A DNA stretch of 64,000 nucleotides, from contig NZ_CP113975.1 of assembly GCF_026870155.1 (NCBI RefSeq), positions 3,100,001 through 3,164,000 of the forward strand. The letters run 5' to 3'. The stretch is from Flavobacterium marginilacus. GTDB lineage: Bacteria > Bacteroidota > Bacteroidia > Flavobacteriales > Flavobacteriaceae. The notes below the pieces were generated by a model. That model had not been told where the DNA came from. It saw only the letters and a list, made by a program, of their open reading frames with translations, and did no database searches. Position numbers and translations under genes: made by a program. Each line of letters starts with the position of its first letter. The stretch's first letter is position 1. Shown here piece after piece: positions 38,348-47,189 of this stretch.

Positions 38348-41300
38348 TTATTGAAACTCAAAGGAATCCAACAACAATCCTTTCATATCGTCTGATTCCA
38401 ACGTAATTTTATAGGTTCCCGCATTGATGTAACCGCCGGAAGTTGTATTCAGGACTTTCCATTTTTCGGATGCCGAAGGAAATTCAATCGTATCATTTCG
38501 CATCATAATTCCGTAAGCGTCTTCCATTTTAAACTTCACTTTGATTGGTGTTGCATTTCTGTTCATAAATTTGAAACGCATCAGGTAAATTCCCGCAACG
38601 CCCGGTTTTACCTCAAACTGAATGCTGTTGTTTGTTTTGGAAGTGAATTCAATATAATCGGCTTTTTTAAAATTTCCTTTTTCGATTCCGGTTCCGGTTG
38701 TTGTTGCTTTTTCAGCTTCGATAAGTACAACGGGTCTCGAATCATTTTTTTCTCCCATATCGTAAGTTGGAACGACCGCCATTGTATTATTTTCGAAACC
38801 TACTATCTCTCCTTTTTTAACTTTTTTATGGAAAACTGAGAACTCGACTTTGTTTGAATTTCTAGCCGTTCCCGTCATTTTTTTATAACCCGAAACAGAA
38901 TCTTTTGACGTGTTAAACAGATATATTTCTGAATCTTCCTTGGCTACAAAAGAACCTGAAACTTTACCATTGGATGGAATTTGCAGATAATCGGCACCAA
39001 ATAATTCCGATGGCAATTGGGTAAAAATAACTTCAGAATCTAAATATTGTTTCGAATTGATGTCCAACCAAGAACCGACTTTAGTTTGTGAATTCGCCAC
39101 AACATATTGAATCTTTTTAGGCGAAGCCGAAGCTCCTTTAACCGTTTTGTCTTTGGTTGCAATCGCAATTGCCGAAATAATTGCCTGACCTGCTTTTACG
39201 TTCGGGAATGAAATATTGATTTTTCCGTTTTTGCTTTTTACAACAAATGTTTTCTTCAAAGCAACATCGTGACCAACCTCACTCCAAATATCCAAATCTT
39301 TCAGCACCACATTGTCATTGATAGCTACGTCAAACAAACGCCAGCCTTTGCAATCCATTCCGCCACCGGTTCCGTACCAAGGCTCAGTGAAATACAATTC
39401 AACCAAATATTCTCCATCGGGAGCAGGAAATTCGTAACGCAATTTGTCCATTCCGTATCTAAAACTTTGGAACAAATTCCAATCTTTGGTTCCTGCAATT
39501 GGGTCGAAAGTGCTGCGTTGACTCGCGTAAAAATCAGGCAATTGTTTGAAATTATCCGTCCACGACAAAGAACCCCAGGTGTTCTCTCCACTTTTATGAA
39601 CATCTGCATTCCAAATATTTCCGTTAGCATCCTTGATTTCGCTTCCACCACTATTCACTCGGTAAATATAATTGTAACCTTTTTGAGGTTGCAACAAAGT
39701 TTCTTTTTGAGTTTCCAATGCACTGAAATTGGGCGCTTTTGGCAGACTGTTCAAAACGATATAATCTTTGGCAACCGCTTTTCCGTTTACATAACCCACG
39801 GCATACAAAACATTGTACTGAATATTAACGTTATTAAACTGAAAATGCTGTCCCAAGCCCGGATTTTTCAATTTGCCCAATGACGATTTATTGACATCAT
39901 TGAACAACTCCACCTCATCACAATTGGAATACACATCAATACCGTTTTTTATCCCTGCAGATTCCCAACGGCTCGGCCAAGTGTGCGAAACGATATAGAC
40001 CATCGGGTTGGTTTTGCTCGAAACATAATTAGCACGGTACATATAGTAGGCATCCAAAGGTTCTCCCCAAATACTGAAAAGCCCTTTGTAATTCACGGGG
40101 CCGACCTTGTCGATATCTCTGAATCCCTCGCCGTTTTGAACACGACCCGGATTTTCGTGTGAGGCAAAAATCCAATTGAATTGCCCTGCGATTTTATTTT
40201 TTACCGATTCGGCTTCGCGGACTTTTATTTCCATTAATTGTGAAAAACGGTTCTCACTCAAAGTTCCTTTTTGGTCAAATTCACCTTCAGTGTGGAGGTC
40301 GTGCGAACGCCAGGCACCGTATTCACCGTTTAATAATTGGGTGCTCATTTCAACATCGTAATTGAACGGATCGCCACCATAAGTTCCCGACCAGTTTTGA
40401 ACGACATTCCAATCGGTTCCTTCACCGCCGTTACAGGTTGTGACGATACGTTGTGAAGCCGACATCGGATCCATTTCTCGGATGATTTGGGTGCATTCTT
40501 CCGCAAATTCCTTCGGAATGGTGCTTTCGTTTTGCAGTCCCCACAATACGACTGATGGATTATTTCGGCGTTCCTTAATCCATTCTCTCAATAAGGTTTT
40601 GAAATTCTCTTTGAATTCGGGTGTGTCGTACCAAATATGTGCCGAAAACTGACTCCAAAACAGGATTCCGTTTTCGTCTAATTCTTTTTGGTATTCCAAA
40701 TTATGCGGTTGGTGCGCTTCACGAAAGGCATTAAAACCACCCGCTTTTATTTGTTCGATTCTCGAATGAATCTGCTCGTTTGAAAACGAATGGCTGTTCC
40801 CTATCAAGTGTTCGTATTCGCAGGTTCCGTTGATGAATAACGGTTCATCGTTGATGTAAAAACGGTTGTCTTTTCCGTCACGACTCACCGGCCAACTTAC
40901 CCAACGAATTCCATAAGGAGTTTTTATTTCGTCTATTTTTTTTCCGTTTTCAGAAATTGTAGTGACCAATTGATACAAATAAGGATTTGAAGGTGACCAT
41001 AATTTTGGATTTGCAATTTCGGGAAGTGTTTGCGCTATTATTTTTGTTTCGCCTGTAACGCTATTTAATTCCGTTTGAGAAGAAGTGACTTTCTTTCCTT
41101 CTTTGTCAAAAAGGGTATTTACTATCGTTAAATTTAGATTGGAATTTCCGTAGTTTTTGATTTCGGTAGTAACGTTCAAAATCGCTTTTTCTTTGGAAGT
41201 TGTTTTGTCATTCCAAACGTGAATCCCGAAAGGCTCAATTCGGACTTCATCAGTAACGACCAAAGTAACCGGTCTGAAAATCCCCATTGGCTGAGAGCCT

Positions 41301-41842
41301 TCTGAAAATCCCCACTCTCCGGAACATCCACCGCAAACCCAAGGCAAGTCGGCAATGAAAGATGGATGCGATGCTTTTACGATTACGTTATTTTCTTTTT
41401 CGAAAGAAACGGCTTTGGTAATATCAATTGTAAAAGTGGTTCTTCCGCCTTTGTGTTCGCCTACTTTTTTGCCATTTATCCAAACGGTGGCATAGGAACT
41501 TACACCTTCAAAAAACAGGAATAATTGTTTTCCCTGGTCTTTTTTATCTAAAACCAGACTTTTGTGGTACCAGGCGGTTCCGTGTAAATTACCGTGTTTG
41601 GTCCTTCGAAATCCATAATATTGGTCCCAGTTGTGAGGTACGTTTACTTTTTGCCATTGCGAATCTACTTTTGGGTTTTGTACAAAAGCTTCTTCCCTTT
41701 CCGAAAGATTATCCAAAACAATGGTTTCCCAAGAGGAGTTCAGCGAAACTTCTTTCCGAAACTTCGCCGATTCCTTGTTGCTTTGGCTCCATACCAAGCA
41801 AAAACTTGAAAAAAAACAATAAATAAAAAAAACTCTCTTCAT
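38348..41842 (-). CDS. Large GH2 enzyme with malectin-like and CBM-like domains
   Basis: About 1164 residues from Met at 41842, chosen for its signal peptide (MKRVFFIYCFFSSFCLVWSQ); the reading frame extends 14 codons further up. Using the longer numbering: jelly roll (about 45-215), Ig-like domain (about 216-330), TIM barrel with acid/base Glu453 in VVLWGLQNES and nucleophile Glu521 in LLNGEYGAW, a malectin-like domain (about 775-930, EYLVELYFTEPWYG), and a C-terminal carbohydrate-binding-type sandwich (about 1060-1178, VLIEAEKATTTGTG). The acid/base motif NES departs from the usual NEx form of LacZ. Two accessory beta-sandwich domains suggest binding to polymeric glycan. It is separated from the next gene by 121 bp. 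Confidence 0.85.
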   Translation of the reverse strand: MKRVFFIYCFFSSFCLVWSQSNKESAKFRKEVSLNSSWETIVLDNLSEREEAFVQNPKVDSQWQKVNVPHNWDQYYGFRRTKHGNLHGTAWYHKSLVLDKKDQGKQLFLFFEGVSSYATVWINGKKVGEHKGGRTTFTIDITKAVSFEKENNVIVKASHPSFIADLPWVCGGCSGEWGFSEGSQPMGIFRPVTLVVTDEVRIEPFGIHVWNDKTTSKEKAILNVTTEIKNYGNSNLNLTIVNTLFDKEGKKVTSSQTELNSVTGETKIIAQTLPEIANPKLWSPSNPYLYQLVTTISENGKKIDEIKTPYGIRWVSWPVSRDGKDNRFYINDEPLFINGTCEYEHLIGNSHSFSNEQIHSRIEQIKAGGFNAFREAHQPHNLEYQKELDENGILFWSQFSAHIWYDTPEFKENFKTLLREWIKERRNNPSVVLWGLQNESTIPKEFAEECTQIIREMDPMSASQRIVTTCNGGEGTDWNVVQNWSGTYGGDPFNYDVEMSTQLLNGEYGAWRSHDLHTEGEFDQKGTLSENRFSQLMEIKVREAESVKNKIAGQFNWIFASHENPGRVQNGEGFRDIDKVGPVNYKGLFSIWGEPLDAYYMYRANYVSSKTNPMVYIVSHTWPSRWESAGIKNGIDVYSNCDEVELFNDVNKSSLGKLKNPGLGQHFQFNNVNIQYNVLYAVGYVNGKAVAKDYIVLNSLPKAPNFSALETQKETLLQPQKGYNYIYRVNSGGSEIKDANGNIWNADVHKSGENTWGSLSWTDNFKQLPDFYASQRSTFDPIAGTKDWNLFQSFRYGMDKLRYEFPAPDGEYLVELYFTEPWYGTGGGMDCKGWRLFDVAINDNVVLKDLDIWSEVGHDVALKKTFVVKSKNGKINISFPNVKAGQAIISAIAIATKDKTVKGASASPKKIQYVVANSQTKVGSWLDINSKQYLDSEVIFTQLPSELFGADYLQIPSNGKVSGSFVAKEDSEIYLFNTSKDSVSGYKKMTGTARNSNKVEFSVFHKKVKKGEIVGFENNTMAVVPTYDMGEKNDSRPVVLIEAEKATTTGTGIEKGNFKKADYIEFTSKTNNSIQFEVKPGVAGIYLMRFKFMNRNATPIKVKFKMEDAYGIMMRNDTIEFPSASEKWKVLNTTSGGYINAGTYKITLESDDMKGLLLDSFEFQ

Positions 41843-41902
41843 ATTTTTAAACCTTTTTAAACCATATAAGTTATTGAAGGTCATTTAAGTTTATTATTCC
41901 AA

Positions 41903-41934
41903 AGACCTAACAAGTTTTGAAAACCTGTTAGGTA
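41903..41934. repeat. Palindromic repeat AGACCTAACAGG, copy 2
   Basis: Imperfect copy of the 33-bp palindrome (AGACCTAACAAGTTTT facing AAAACCTGTTAGGTA), in the gap between the GH67-N-like gene and the large GH2 gene. A dispersed repeat of another family follows 11 bp later. Confidence 0.8.
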
Positions 41935-41945
41935 TGGTGTTCTTT

Positions 41946-42047
41946 GCGTGAGGGATAGAGGCGGTATCCTTTTATGAAGCGATAGCGGAATAAAAGATAA
42001 AGCCGAAAGCCCGACCCGGAGTTTTTCACGGTGGGTCACGCCCAAAT
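41946..42047 (+). repeat. Dispersed intergenic repeat, copy 2
   Basis: About 102 bp from GCGTGAGGGATAGAGGCGG to GGGTCACGCCCAAAT, including AGCCCGACCCGGAG followed by TTTTTCACGG. The ends (GCGTGA and TCACGC) are inverted, so the RNA could fold as a long stem. It ends only two bases before the stop codon of the GH67-N-like gene. Confidence 0.8.
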
Positions 42048-42049
42048 TC

Positions 42050-44779
42050 TTAATAAAACAACCAGTCTATCGCTCCTTTTTCACCTGCGTCGATATAACC
42101 AACATCACGTGGCGTAACGGTTTGATTGGCGTCTATGAATCCTAAAATCAATACCCGGCCTTTGCCCAAATCGAGTTTATTTTCGCCCGGCTGGAAGGTG
42201 TAGGTGTGAATGTTTATTCTTGGCAATTCTTTTAAATTCATTGCACTTGCCAGAATTACCTCGGCCTGACCGTGTGCATTTCCTGCTGCGTCTGTCTCTA
42301 AACTTGGCGGAAATAAAAATCTTTTCTGATCACTGTTGAAATAACCTACCACCAGTTTTACAGCTTTGGTATTTTTGAATTTCAGGTGTGTTCCGTTTTC
42401 ATTTTGTGCCGTTTCCTCGAAAGCGATTCCTTTCAGGTTTTGCAGTTCAGGAGCTATTTTTGTCAGTTCCGAAATTGGCGTTCCGTACACTTTTGTTCCG
42501 TTTTTGACTGCGTAAGTTCCTTTGGTTTCGCTTAACAAAGTTACCTCAGCAGGCAGCCACGGCTTACCTTCTTTGGTTGCGATTTTACCATCTTTGGATG
42601 ATTTCAGCAATTCTAAATTACGTTTGAAATTGGCTAATTCGCGTTCGTAATGCGGTAATAACTCTGCCCAGGTTTTGTTATTTCCGTCGTCTCCTCCAAT
42701 CGGGATTCGGCGTTGTGCGGTCTGCATGCTGTTGGCGTACAGATAACTGTCTTTTGTTAAACTGACCAATAATTCGTAATGCTTTATACTTTCTTCGAGA
42801 TGCGGAAGCGCTTTGTCTAAATCGGAAATATCGTTGGAATAACTGTATCGTAAAACCAACATCGCGGCTTTTACTTTCTCCGAAAAGAAATCAGCGAAGG
42901 CTTTGTAAGCGTGCATATCGTTTTTAAGACGCAAAAATTCTTCTTTGTCTTTCGTAACTTTTGGTTCTGCTTTATCGATGGCCTCAACAGCTAATTTTCC
43001 GTGTTGGGTAATTTCAGCAATGATTTGTGTTGGCGTTTCTCCAACGTGAGGTTCTTTGTTCCACTCTTTCTTGGCATATTCCAAAAGCAATTCGCCGACA
43101 GGTCCGCAAGATTCGTGGAATCCCGGATATACTCTCCATTTAGCCGGGTTTACCAACTGGCTTTCGAACATTCCCAACAGTAAAGTCTGGCGGTTTCCTT
43201 CTGTGATTCCGAAACGTCTCAATGTTTTTGGAGCAATTTCTCCAGATTCATCATATGCTTTTTGGATATTATTTGCTGCTTCTAAATCGGTTCCAAATTT
43301 TGCTGCCAAATCATTATCCCAAAATTTAATTTCTTCGTTTCTGTCTCTCTTACTATCCCAGGCATATCTTGCCCAAGCTTTATACCAAATCCAGTCACGA
43401 TCCATTTCTAATAATCGTTCGCCTGTTTTGGTTTTGTCTGCCGTGTAAGGCCAGTCCCAATAGGATGCCTGTGGGTAAAGGTGCAGTGCATTTGCCCCGT
43501 GAGCTGTATGCATTGCCTTAACCGTTTTCTGGATAAAATCAGGCGATCCGTAACGGAAAGGTTCCAGATTAGCCAGAATATGTACGTTTTCTATATGGAC
43601 AGATTTTAGAGAACTTAGTTTTTTATGAATTTCTCCCCAAGGTCCTCCTGGTGTATAAGTCGTCAATGATTCCCCATTATATTTGTGCATCGTGTATAAA
43701 TTTTTATACAACGGAAGTGCTTTTTCCATAACCAAAGGCGCATCAGTATCGTGAGCACGAACAATAATTGGCGGTTCTTCGGTCTTTCCTAACGCTTTCA
43801 TACCGTCCTGAACGCCCGGAATAATGGTTTTATTGAACCATTCCACATCATCATCGATTGTATTGATAGCTTCTCCCAAACAAACCAAAAGTCCCACATT
43901 AGGATATTTTTCGATAAATGCTGTGATTGATTTTTTAGTATAATCAGCGATTTCGGGAGTTATTGGACGTGAACGATCCTGTGTTTTAATGTTGTAATGC
44001 TCTGCAAATGGTTTGGAAACAATGATGTTGTAGAACATCTGAATTACCCAGATTCCTCTCTTGTTAGCTTCTACGGTAAGGTAGTTATAAATTTCTTCGT
44101 TCTTTTTGAAATCTTCTTCGCTTACTTCGAGTGCAAACGGATAATCTTTTAGTTTAACCAAAGAAGCAAATGGATGTCCATTCCATAAATACAGGGAATT
44201 CATTCGGTTTTCGACCATCATATCCAGATACTTTGTCCATAACTTTTTGTCATAAAACCAAGGAAAAGTTGCCGGTGTATAAGGATATTCGTAAACATCA
44301 CGACCCGGAAGATAAAACGGTTTCTGGACTCCGATACATGCGCCTCTCAAGACCATTTCAGGGCTGTCTTCGATATTGATTTCTGACGGAATTTCGCCTG
44401 AAGTTTTGATTCGGTCAGCCAATTCCATTGCGCCGTATAAAGCTCCGGTAGCATCAGTCCCTTCTATGTAAATAATATTTTTTTGAGTGCGGATTTGAAA
44501 GCCCTCTTTCTTTGTTAATTTCGAATCATCGATTTTGGCGTTTTTGGCATTTTGTTTCCAAAAATCAGTTCCTTTTTCGCCAATAACGATTATTTTGTCT
44601 TTTGATTTTTTTAGTTTGTCTGAAGAAGTGACTTTTAGCCCTTTTGCTGATAAGGTTTCTGCTAGTTTTTCTGCTCCATATTTTGCTCTTGGGGCATTGG
44701 CATCACGAACAATGTTGATGTTTTGCGCTGTTGCGAAAGTGGTACATAATCCTAAAAAAAGTAAGCTTAGATATCTCAT
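42050..44779 (-). CDS. GH67-N-type (alpha-glucuronidase-like) TIM-barrel glycosidase, uncharacterised
   Basis: About 909 residues from Met at 44779, which gives the signal peptide MRYLSLLFLGLCTTFATAQ; the frame opens 11 codons earlier. The N-terminal alpha/beta domain (about 20-140, IVIGEKGTDFW, GTDATGALYGAMELADRI) matches the small domain before the barrel in GH67, GH20 and GH84 enzymes. The barrel follows (about 150-480, NRMNSLYLWNGHPFASL, NVGLLVCLGEAIN), then a helical region and a C-terminal beta domain. The family is often annotated alpha-glucuronidase-like, but I do not see enough to name an activity. It would suit a glucuronic-acid-bearing side chain. It lies 148 bp after the exported TIM-barrel gene. 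Confidence 0.7.
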   Translation of the reverse strand: MRYLSLLFLGLCTTFATAQNINIVRDANAPRAKYGAEKLAETLSAKGLKVTSSDKLKKSKDKIIVIGEKGTDFWKQNAKNAKIDDSKLTKKEGFQIRTQKNIIYIEGTDATGALYGAMELADRIKTSGEIPSEINIEDSPEMVLRGACIGVQKPFYLPGRDVYEYPYTPATFPWFYDKKLWTKYLDMMVENRMNSLYLWNGHPFASLVKLKDYPFALEVSEEDFKKNEEIYNYLTVEANKRGIWVIQMFYNIIVSKPFAEHYNIKTQDRSRPITPEIADYTKKSITAFIEKYPNVGLLVCLGEAINTIDDDVEWFNKTIIPGVQDGMKALGKTEEPPIIVRAHDTDAPLVMEKALPLYKNLYTMHKYNGESLTTYTPGGPWGEIHKKLSSLKSVHIENVHILANLEPFRYGSPDFIQKTVKAMHTAHGANALHLYPQASYWDWPYTADKTKTGERLLEMDRDWIWYKAWARYAWDSKRDRNEEIKFWDNDLAAKFGTDLEAANNIQKAYDESGEIAPKTLRRFGITEGNRQTLLLGMFESQLVNPAKWRVYPGFHESCGPVGELLLEYAKKEWNKEPHVGETPTQIIAEITQHGKLAVEAIDKAEPKVTKDKEEFLRLKNDMHAYKAFADFFSEKVKAAMLVLRYSYSNDISDLDKALPHLEESIKHYELLVSLTKDSYLYANSMQTAQRRIPIGGDDGNNKTWAELLPHYERELANFKRNLELLKSSKDGKIATKEGKPWLPAEVTLLSETKGTYAVKNGTKVYGTPISELTKIAPELQNLKGIAFEETAQNENGTHLKFKNTKAVKLVVGYFNSDQKRFLFPPSLETDAAGNAHGQAEVILASAMNLKELPRINIHTYTFQPGENKLDLGKGRVLILGFIDANQTVTPRDVGYIDAGEKGAIDWLFY

Positions 44780-44927
44780 TGTATTTTTATTTTTTGACCA
44801 CAAATTGCACAAATTAGCACAAATTATAATCGTGATATTTTGCCACAGATTACACGGATTTAACGGATTTTCACAGATGGATAGAAAAATTCTAATTCGT
44901 GAAAATTTGTGGAATTTGTGTTTCTTT

Positions 44928-45812
44928 TTAATTCTGAAAAATTTTCTTCAAATACGCTACATTGGCTCCGTAATTGGCTTTTACGTTATGCACTTGCGTT
45001 ACGTCACGAGAGCGCTCTACAATCAGCCATCCACTCCATTTCATTTCGTCCAGCGTTTGTTTGATTTTTGGCATATCGACATTTTTATCGTTTTCCAGCC
45101 AAACATTATCTGTTACGGATGCGTGAATCTGTGCCAGATGTTTTTTGCCTAAAATCTTTAATTCGGTTGCAATGTCTCTTCCGTTGTCTACGGCATTGGC
45201 AAAATTGAAAGAGCTTTTGATGTGTTTACAGCCAATTTCTTCCAATAACTTTTTTTCGTCAGTAGCGTTTAATGAGGTTTCAATAGCGATTACGCCTCCT
45301 ATTTTACCGACTTGCTTTCCGGCCCATTTTAATCTTTCGATAATAATTGGACGCAGTTCCGGATTTTTAGTCAAATCACTTTCTGTTCCCAAAGGCAGAT
45401 AAGCGACTTTTACCTTCATATTTTTCATTGTTGCCACACAATCGTTTATCATCAAATTGATGGAATCTCTTTTGGCAAAGGACTGAGCGTAAAAACCGGA
45501 CATCGCAATGGAACTGATTCCGACTCCTGTTTCTTTGGATTTATCCAGAAACTTTTGCCTTTCAATCGGGTCGCCTAATTTGCTGTCGAAGGTTGGTCTT
45601 TTTCCCAAACCGCCCATATCAAGTTCGATTCCGTCTGCTTTTATTTCGCTTGCCAGACCAAAAGCACCAAGTTTTTGTCTTTTTAAAATCATCCAGTCGC
45701 AAACGGCTACTTTGTATTTTTGCTTTTTATTGGATTGAGCAAAAACTGCACTATTGAATGTTCCTGATAGAACAACCAATGCAACAATCAAGCTTTTTTG
45801 AAAATTTGACAT
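44928..45812 (-). CDS. Exported sugar isomerase/epimerase-like TIM-barrel protein
   Basis: About 294 residues of the xylose-isomerase-like TIM-barrel family (GIELDMGGLG, GVGISSIAMSG, VIAIETSLN, WSGWLIVERSRD). The start at 45812 gives a signal peptide (MSNFQKSLIVALVVLSGTF, cut near AVFAQ). An upstream ATG at 45833 lies inside an intergenic repeat and is less likely. Export is unusual for a fold mostly found in cytoplasmic sugar-phosphate isomerases, so a free sugar or an oxidised glycoside in the periplasm is a more likely substrate. Metal-ligand residues (Glu, Asp, His) appear at several strand ends (ELDMG, ETS, HASV, VERS). It has a sialidase-like gene upstream and the GH67-N-like gene downstream. 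Confidence 0.75.
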   Translation of the reverse strand: MSNFQKSLIVALVVLSGTFNSAVFAQSNKKQKYKVAVCDWMILKRQKLGAFGLASEIKADGIELDMGGLGKRPTFDSKLGDPIERQKFLDKSKETGVGISSIAMSGFYAQSFAKRDSINLMINDCVATMKNMKVKVAYLPLGTESDLTKNPELRPIIIERLKWAGKQVGKIGGVIAIETSLNATDEKKLLEEIGCKHIKSSFNFANAVDNGRDIATELKILGKKHLAQIHASVTDNVWLENDKNVDMPKIKQTLDEMKWSGWLIVERSRDVTQVHNVKANYGANVAYLKKIFQN

Positions 45813-45828
45813 CCTATTTTTATTTTTT

Positions 45829-45890
45829 ACCATTAAGATATTAAGAAAATTAAGTGTTTTACTTAATGAACCTTAATATCTTAGTGGTTA
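45829..45890. repeat. Inverted repeat ACCATTAAGATATTAAG, copy 1
   Basis: Left arm starts ACCATTAAGATATTAAG; right arm is an imperfect complement ending CTTAATATCTTAGTGG. A second, more perfect copy lies at 61148-61244. It fills the gap between the sialidase-like gene and the TIM-barrel gene. The complement of ACCATT supplies an ATG that can mislead start prediction for the next gene. Confidence 0.8.
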
Positions 45891-45900
45891 ATTTTAAATT

Positions 45901-47049
45901 TTATTCCTCTTCTGCTTTAACGGCTTTCACTTCCTTGCCTTCATCGCCAGGCCAGATTCCGTTTTTGATTGGAATAGCAACCAGTTTGTTTGGATCAATT
46001 TTTACGTATTTCAGTTTTTGTCTTCTCCAGGTGTACACGATATGCACCATTCCGTCTGAACTTTGAATAATCGATGGATAGGAATACTGGCTGATTTTTG
46101 AGTCTTCCAAAACTAAAACCGCATTCCAGTTGATTCCGTCGTCAGAAATCGAAAGGTTCAATGGCGTTCTTGGCCCTTTAGATTCAGTTCCCGGAGGAAG
46201 AACGTGGTTGTAGACTAATAAATGTTTTCCATTTTTAAGGGTTACTGCATCGGTACCTGAATTATTATTTGGCAATCCGATTAATTCTAAAGGCGTCCAG
46301 GTTTTTCCGTTGTCTTTTGAGAATGTGCTGAAAATAGCTCTGTTCTTGGTTCTTCCGATTGCCTGAATGCTTCCGTCTTTATGAAACAGAATACTTGGCT
46401 GAATAGCATTGATTTTTTGTTTACCTCTTGAAATGGTATCGCCCATCACCCAGGTTTTCCCAAAGTCCGGAGTTGATTCCATACGCAGATGCCAGCCATT
46501 TCCTTCGGTACTTGAAGGAAGCAGTAATGTTCCGTTGCTCAACAAAACCGGTTTGTTTTTGATTGGTCCCAGAAAATCTTTACTTGGCATATCAATCTTA
46601 TCAGACCAGGTTTTTCCGCCATCAGAAGAAGTTCTGTAAACACCCCACCATTCAGATGGTTTTGGTCCTATTTTATAAAACAGCATCAAATCGCCATTTG
46701 GAATTTGGTACAAAACTGGATTCCATGTTGGAAATCTTGTTCCGTCAGGCATCACGCCATCCGCTACTTTAACTGCTTCTCCCCATTTGTCAGTACCTTT
46801 TGGTTTGATGGCTACATAAATACAAACATCAGGATGTCTTTCGTGCGAGCCTCCAAACCAAGCTGACACTAAATCTCCGTTCGCTGCTTCCGCAATAGTT
46901 ACAGCGTGGCAGGAAGGATAAGGCGCTTTTTCGAAGATAAATTCATCTACCAAAATCCCTTCTTTCCAGGTCTTTTTTTCTAAAGCCGATTTACAGCTTC
47001 CCAAAAGCAATAATCCAAAAAAAGCAATTGTTATGTATTTCAATTTCAT
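45901..47049 (-). CDS. Sialidase-like (BNR/Asp-box) six-bladed propeller lipoprotein
   Basis: A 382-residue protein with a lipoprotein signal ending in LLLGSC (Cys19). It carries four Asp-box-type motifs: SSDGGKTWS, TPDFGKTWV, SKDNGKTWT and SDDGINWN. These mark the six-bladed propeller of the sialidase superfamily. The N-terminal SCHAVTIAEAANGDLVSAWF and WFGGSHERHPDVCI are conserved in the environmental exo-sialidase-like group found in plant and algal glycan PULs. Genuine sialic acid as substrate is doubtful; the group probably acts on another sugar. A large hairpin with the AAGTGT palindrome lies just upstream. Confidence 0.78.
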   Translation of the reverse strand: MKLKYITIAFFGLLLLGSCKSALEKKTWKEGILVDEFIFEKAPYPSCHAVTIAEAANGDLVSAWFGGSHERHPDVCIYVAIKPKGTDKWGEAVKVADGVMPDGTRFPTWNPVLYQIPNGDLMLFYKIGPKPSEWWGVYRTSSDGGKTWSDKIDMPSKDFLGPIKNKPVLLSNGTLLLPSSTEGNGWHLRMESTPDFGKTWVMGDTISRGKQKINAIQPSILFHKDGSIQAIGRTKNRAIFSTFSKDNGKTWTPLELIGLPNNNSGTDAVTLKNGKHLLVYNHVLPPGTESKGPRTPLNLSISDDGINWNAVLVLEDSKISQYSYPSIIQSSDGMVHIVYTWRRQKLKYVKIDPNKLVAIPIKNGIWPGDEGKEVKAVKAEEE

Positions 47050-47103
47050 TATGTATTCTTTAAAATAGTATTAGATTTATTTTCAGCATTTTACACAAAT
47101 ATC

Positions 47104-47160
47104 AGGCTGCAAAATTTATTAAGTGTAAAAATAACACTAAATAAATGATTTTGCAACCTG
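47104..47160 (-). promoter_or_regulatory. Long palindrome with an operator-like core upstream of the sialidase-like gene
   Basis: CAGGCTGCAAAAT and ATTTTGCAACCTG form the outer arms of a 57-bp imperfect inverted repeat. The core is AAGTGT (47121-47126), seven bases, ACACTA (47134-47139). On the minus strand the core reads AGTGTTATTTTTACACTTA, identical over 19 bases to the GH97 operator at 22359-22377. It may be an operator, a terminator for the GH78 gene ending at 47190, or both. Confidence 0.5.
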
Positions 47161-47189
47161 TACAGTCCTGAATTAAGGAAAATGTGTTT

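Noticed and set aside
39269..39883. Plus-strand open frame of 204 codons
   Set aside because: Antisense to the large GH2 gene, with no recognisable motif, signal or start region; long only because the opposite strand is coding.
44535..45152. Plus-strand frame of 205 codons spanning two genes
   Set aside because: Runs antisense over the GH67-N-like start, a repeat and the TIM-barrel end; composition is not protein-like.
45901..47049. Genuine sialidase acting on sialic acid
   Set aside because: No sialic-acid catabolic genes nearby, and plant/algal PUL relatives of this group are not known to need sialic acid.
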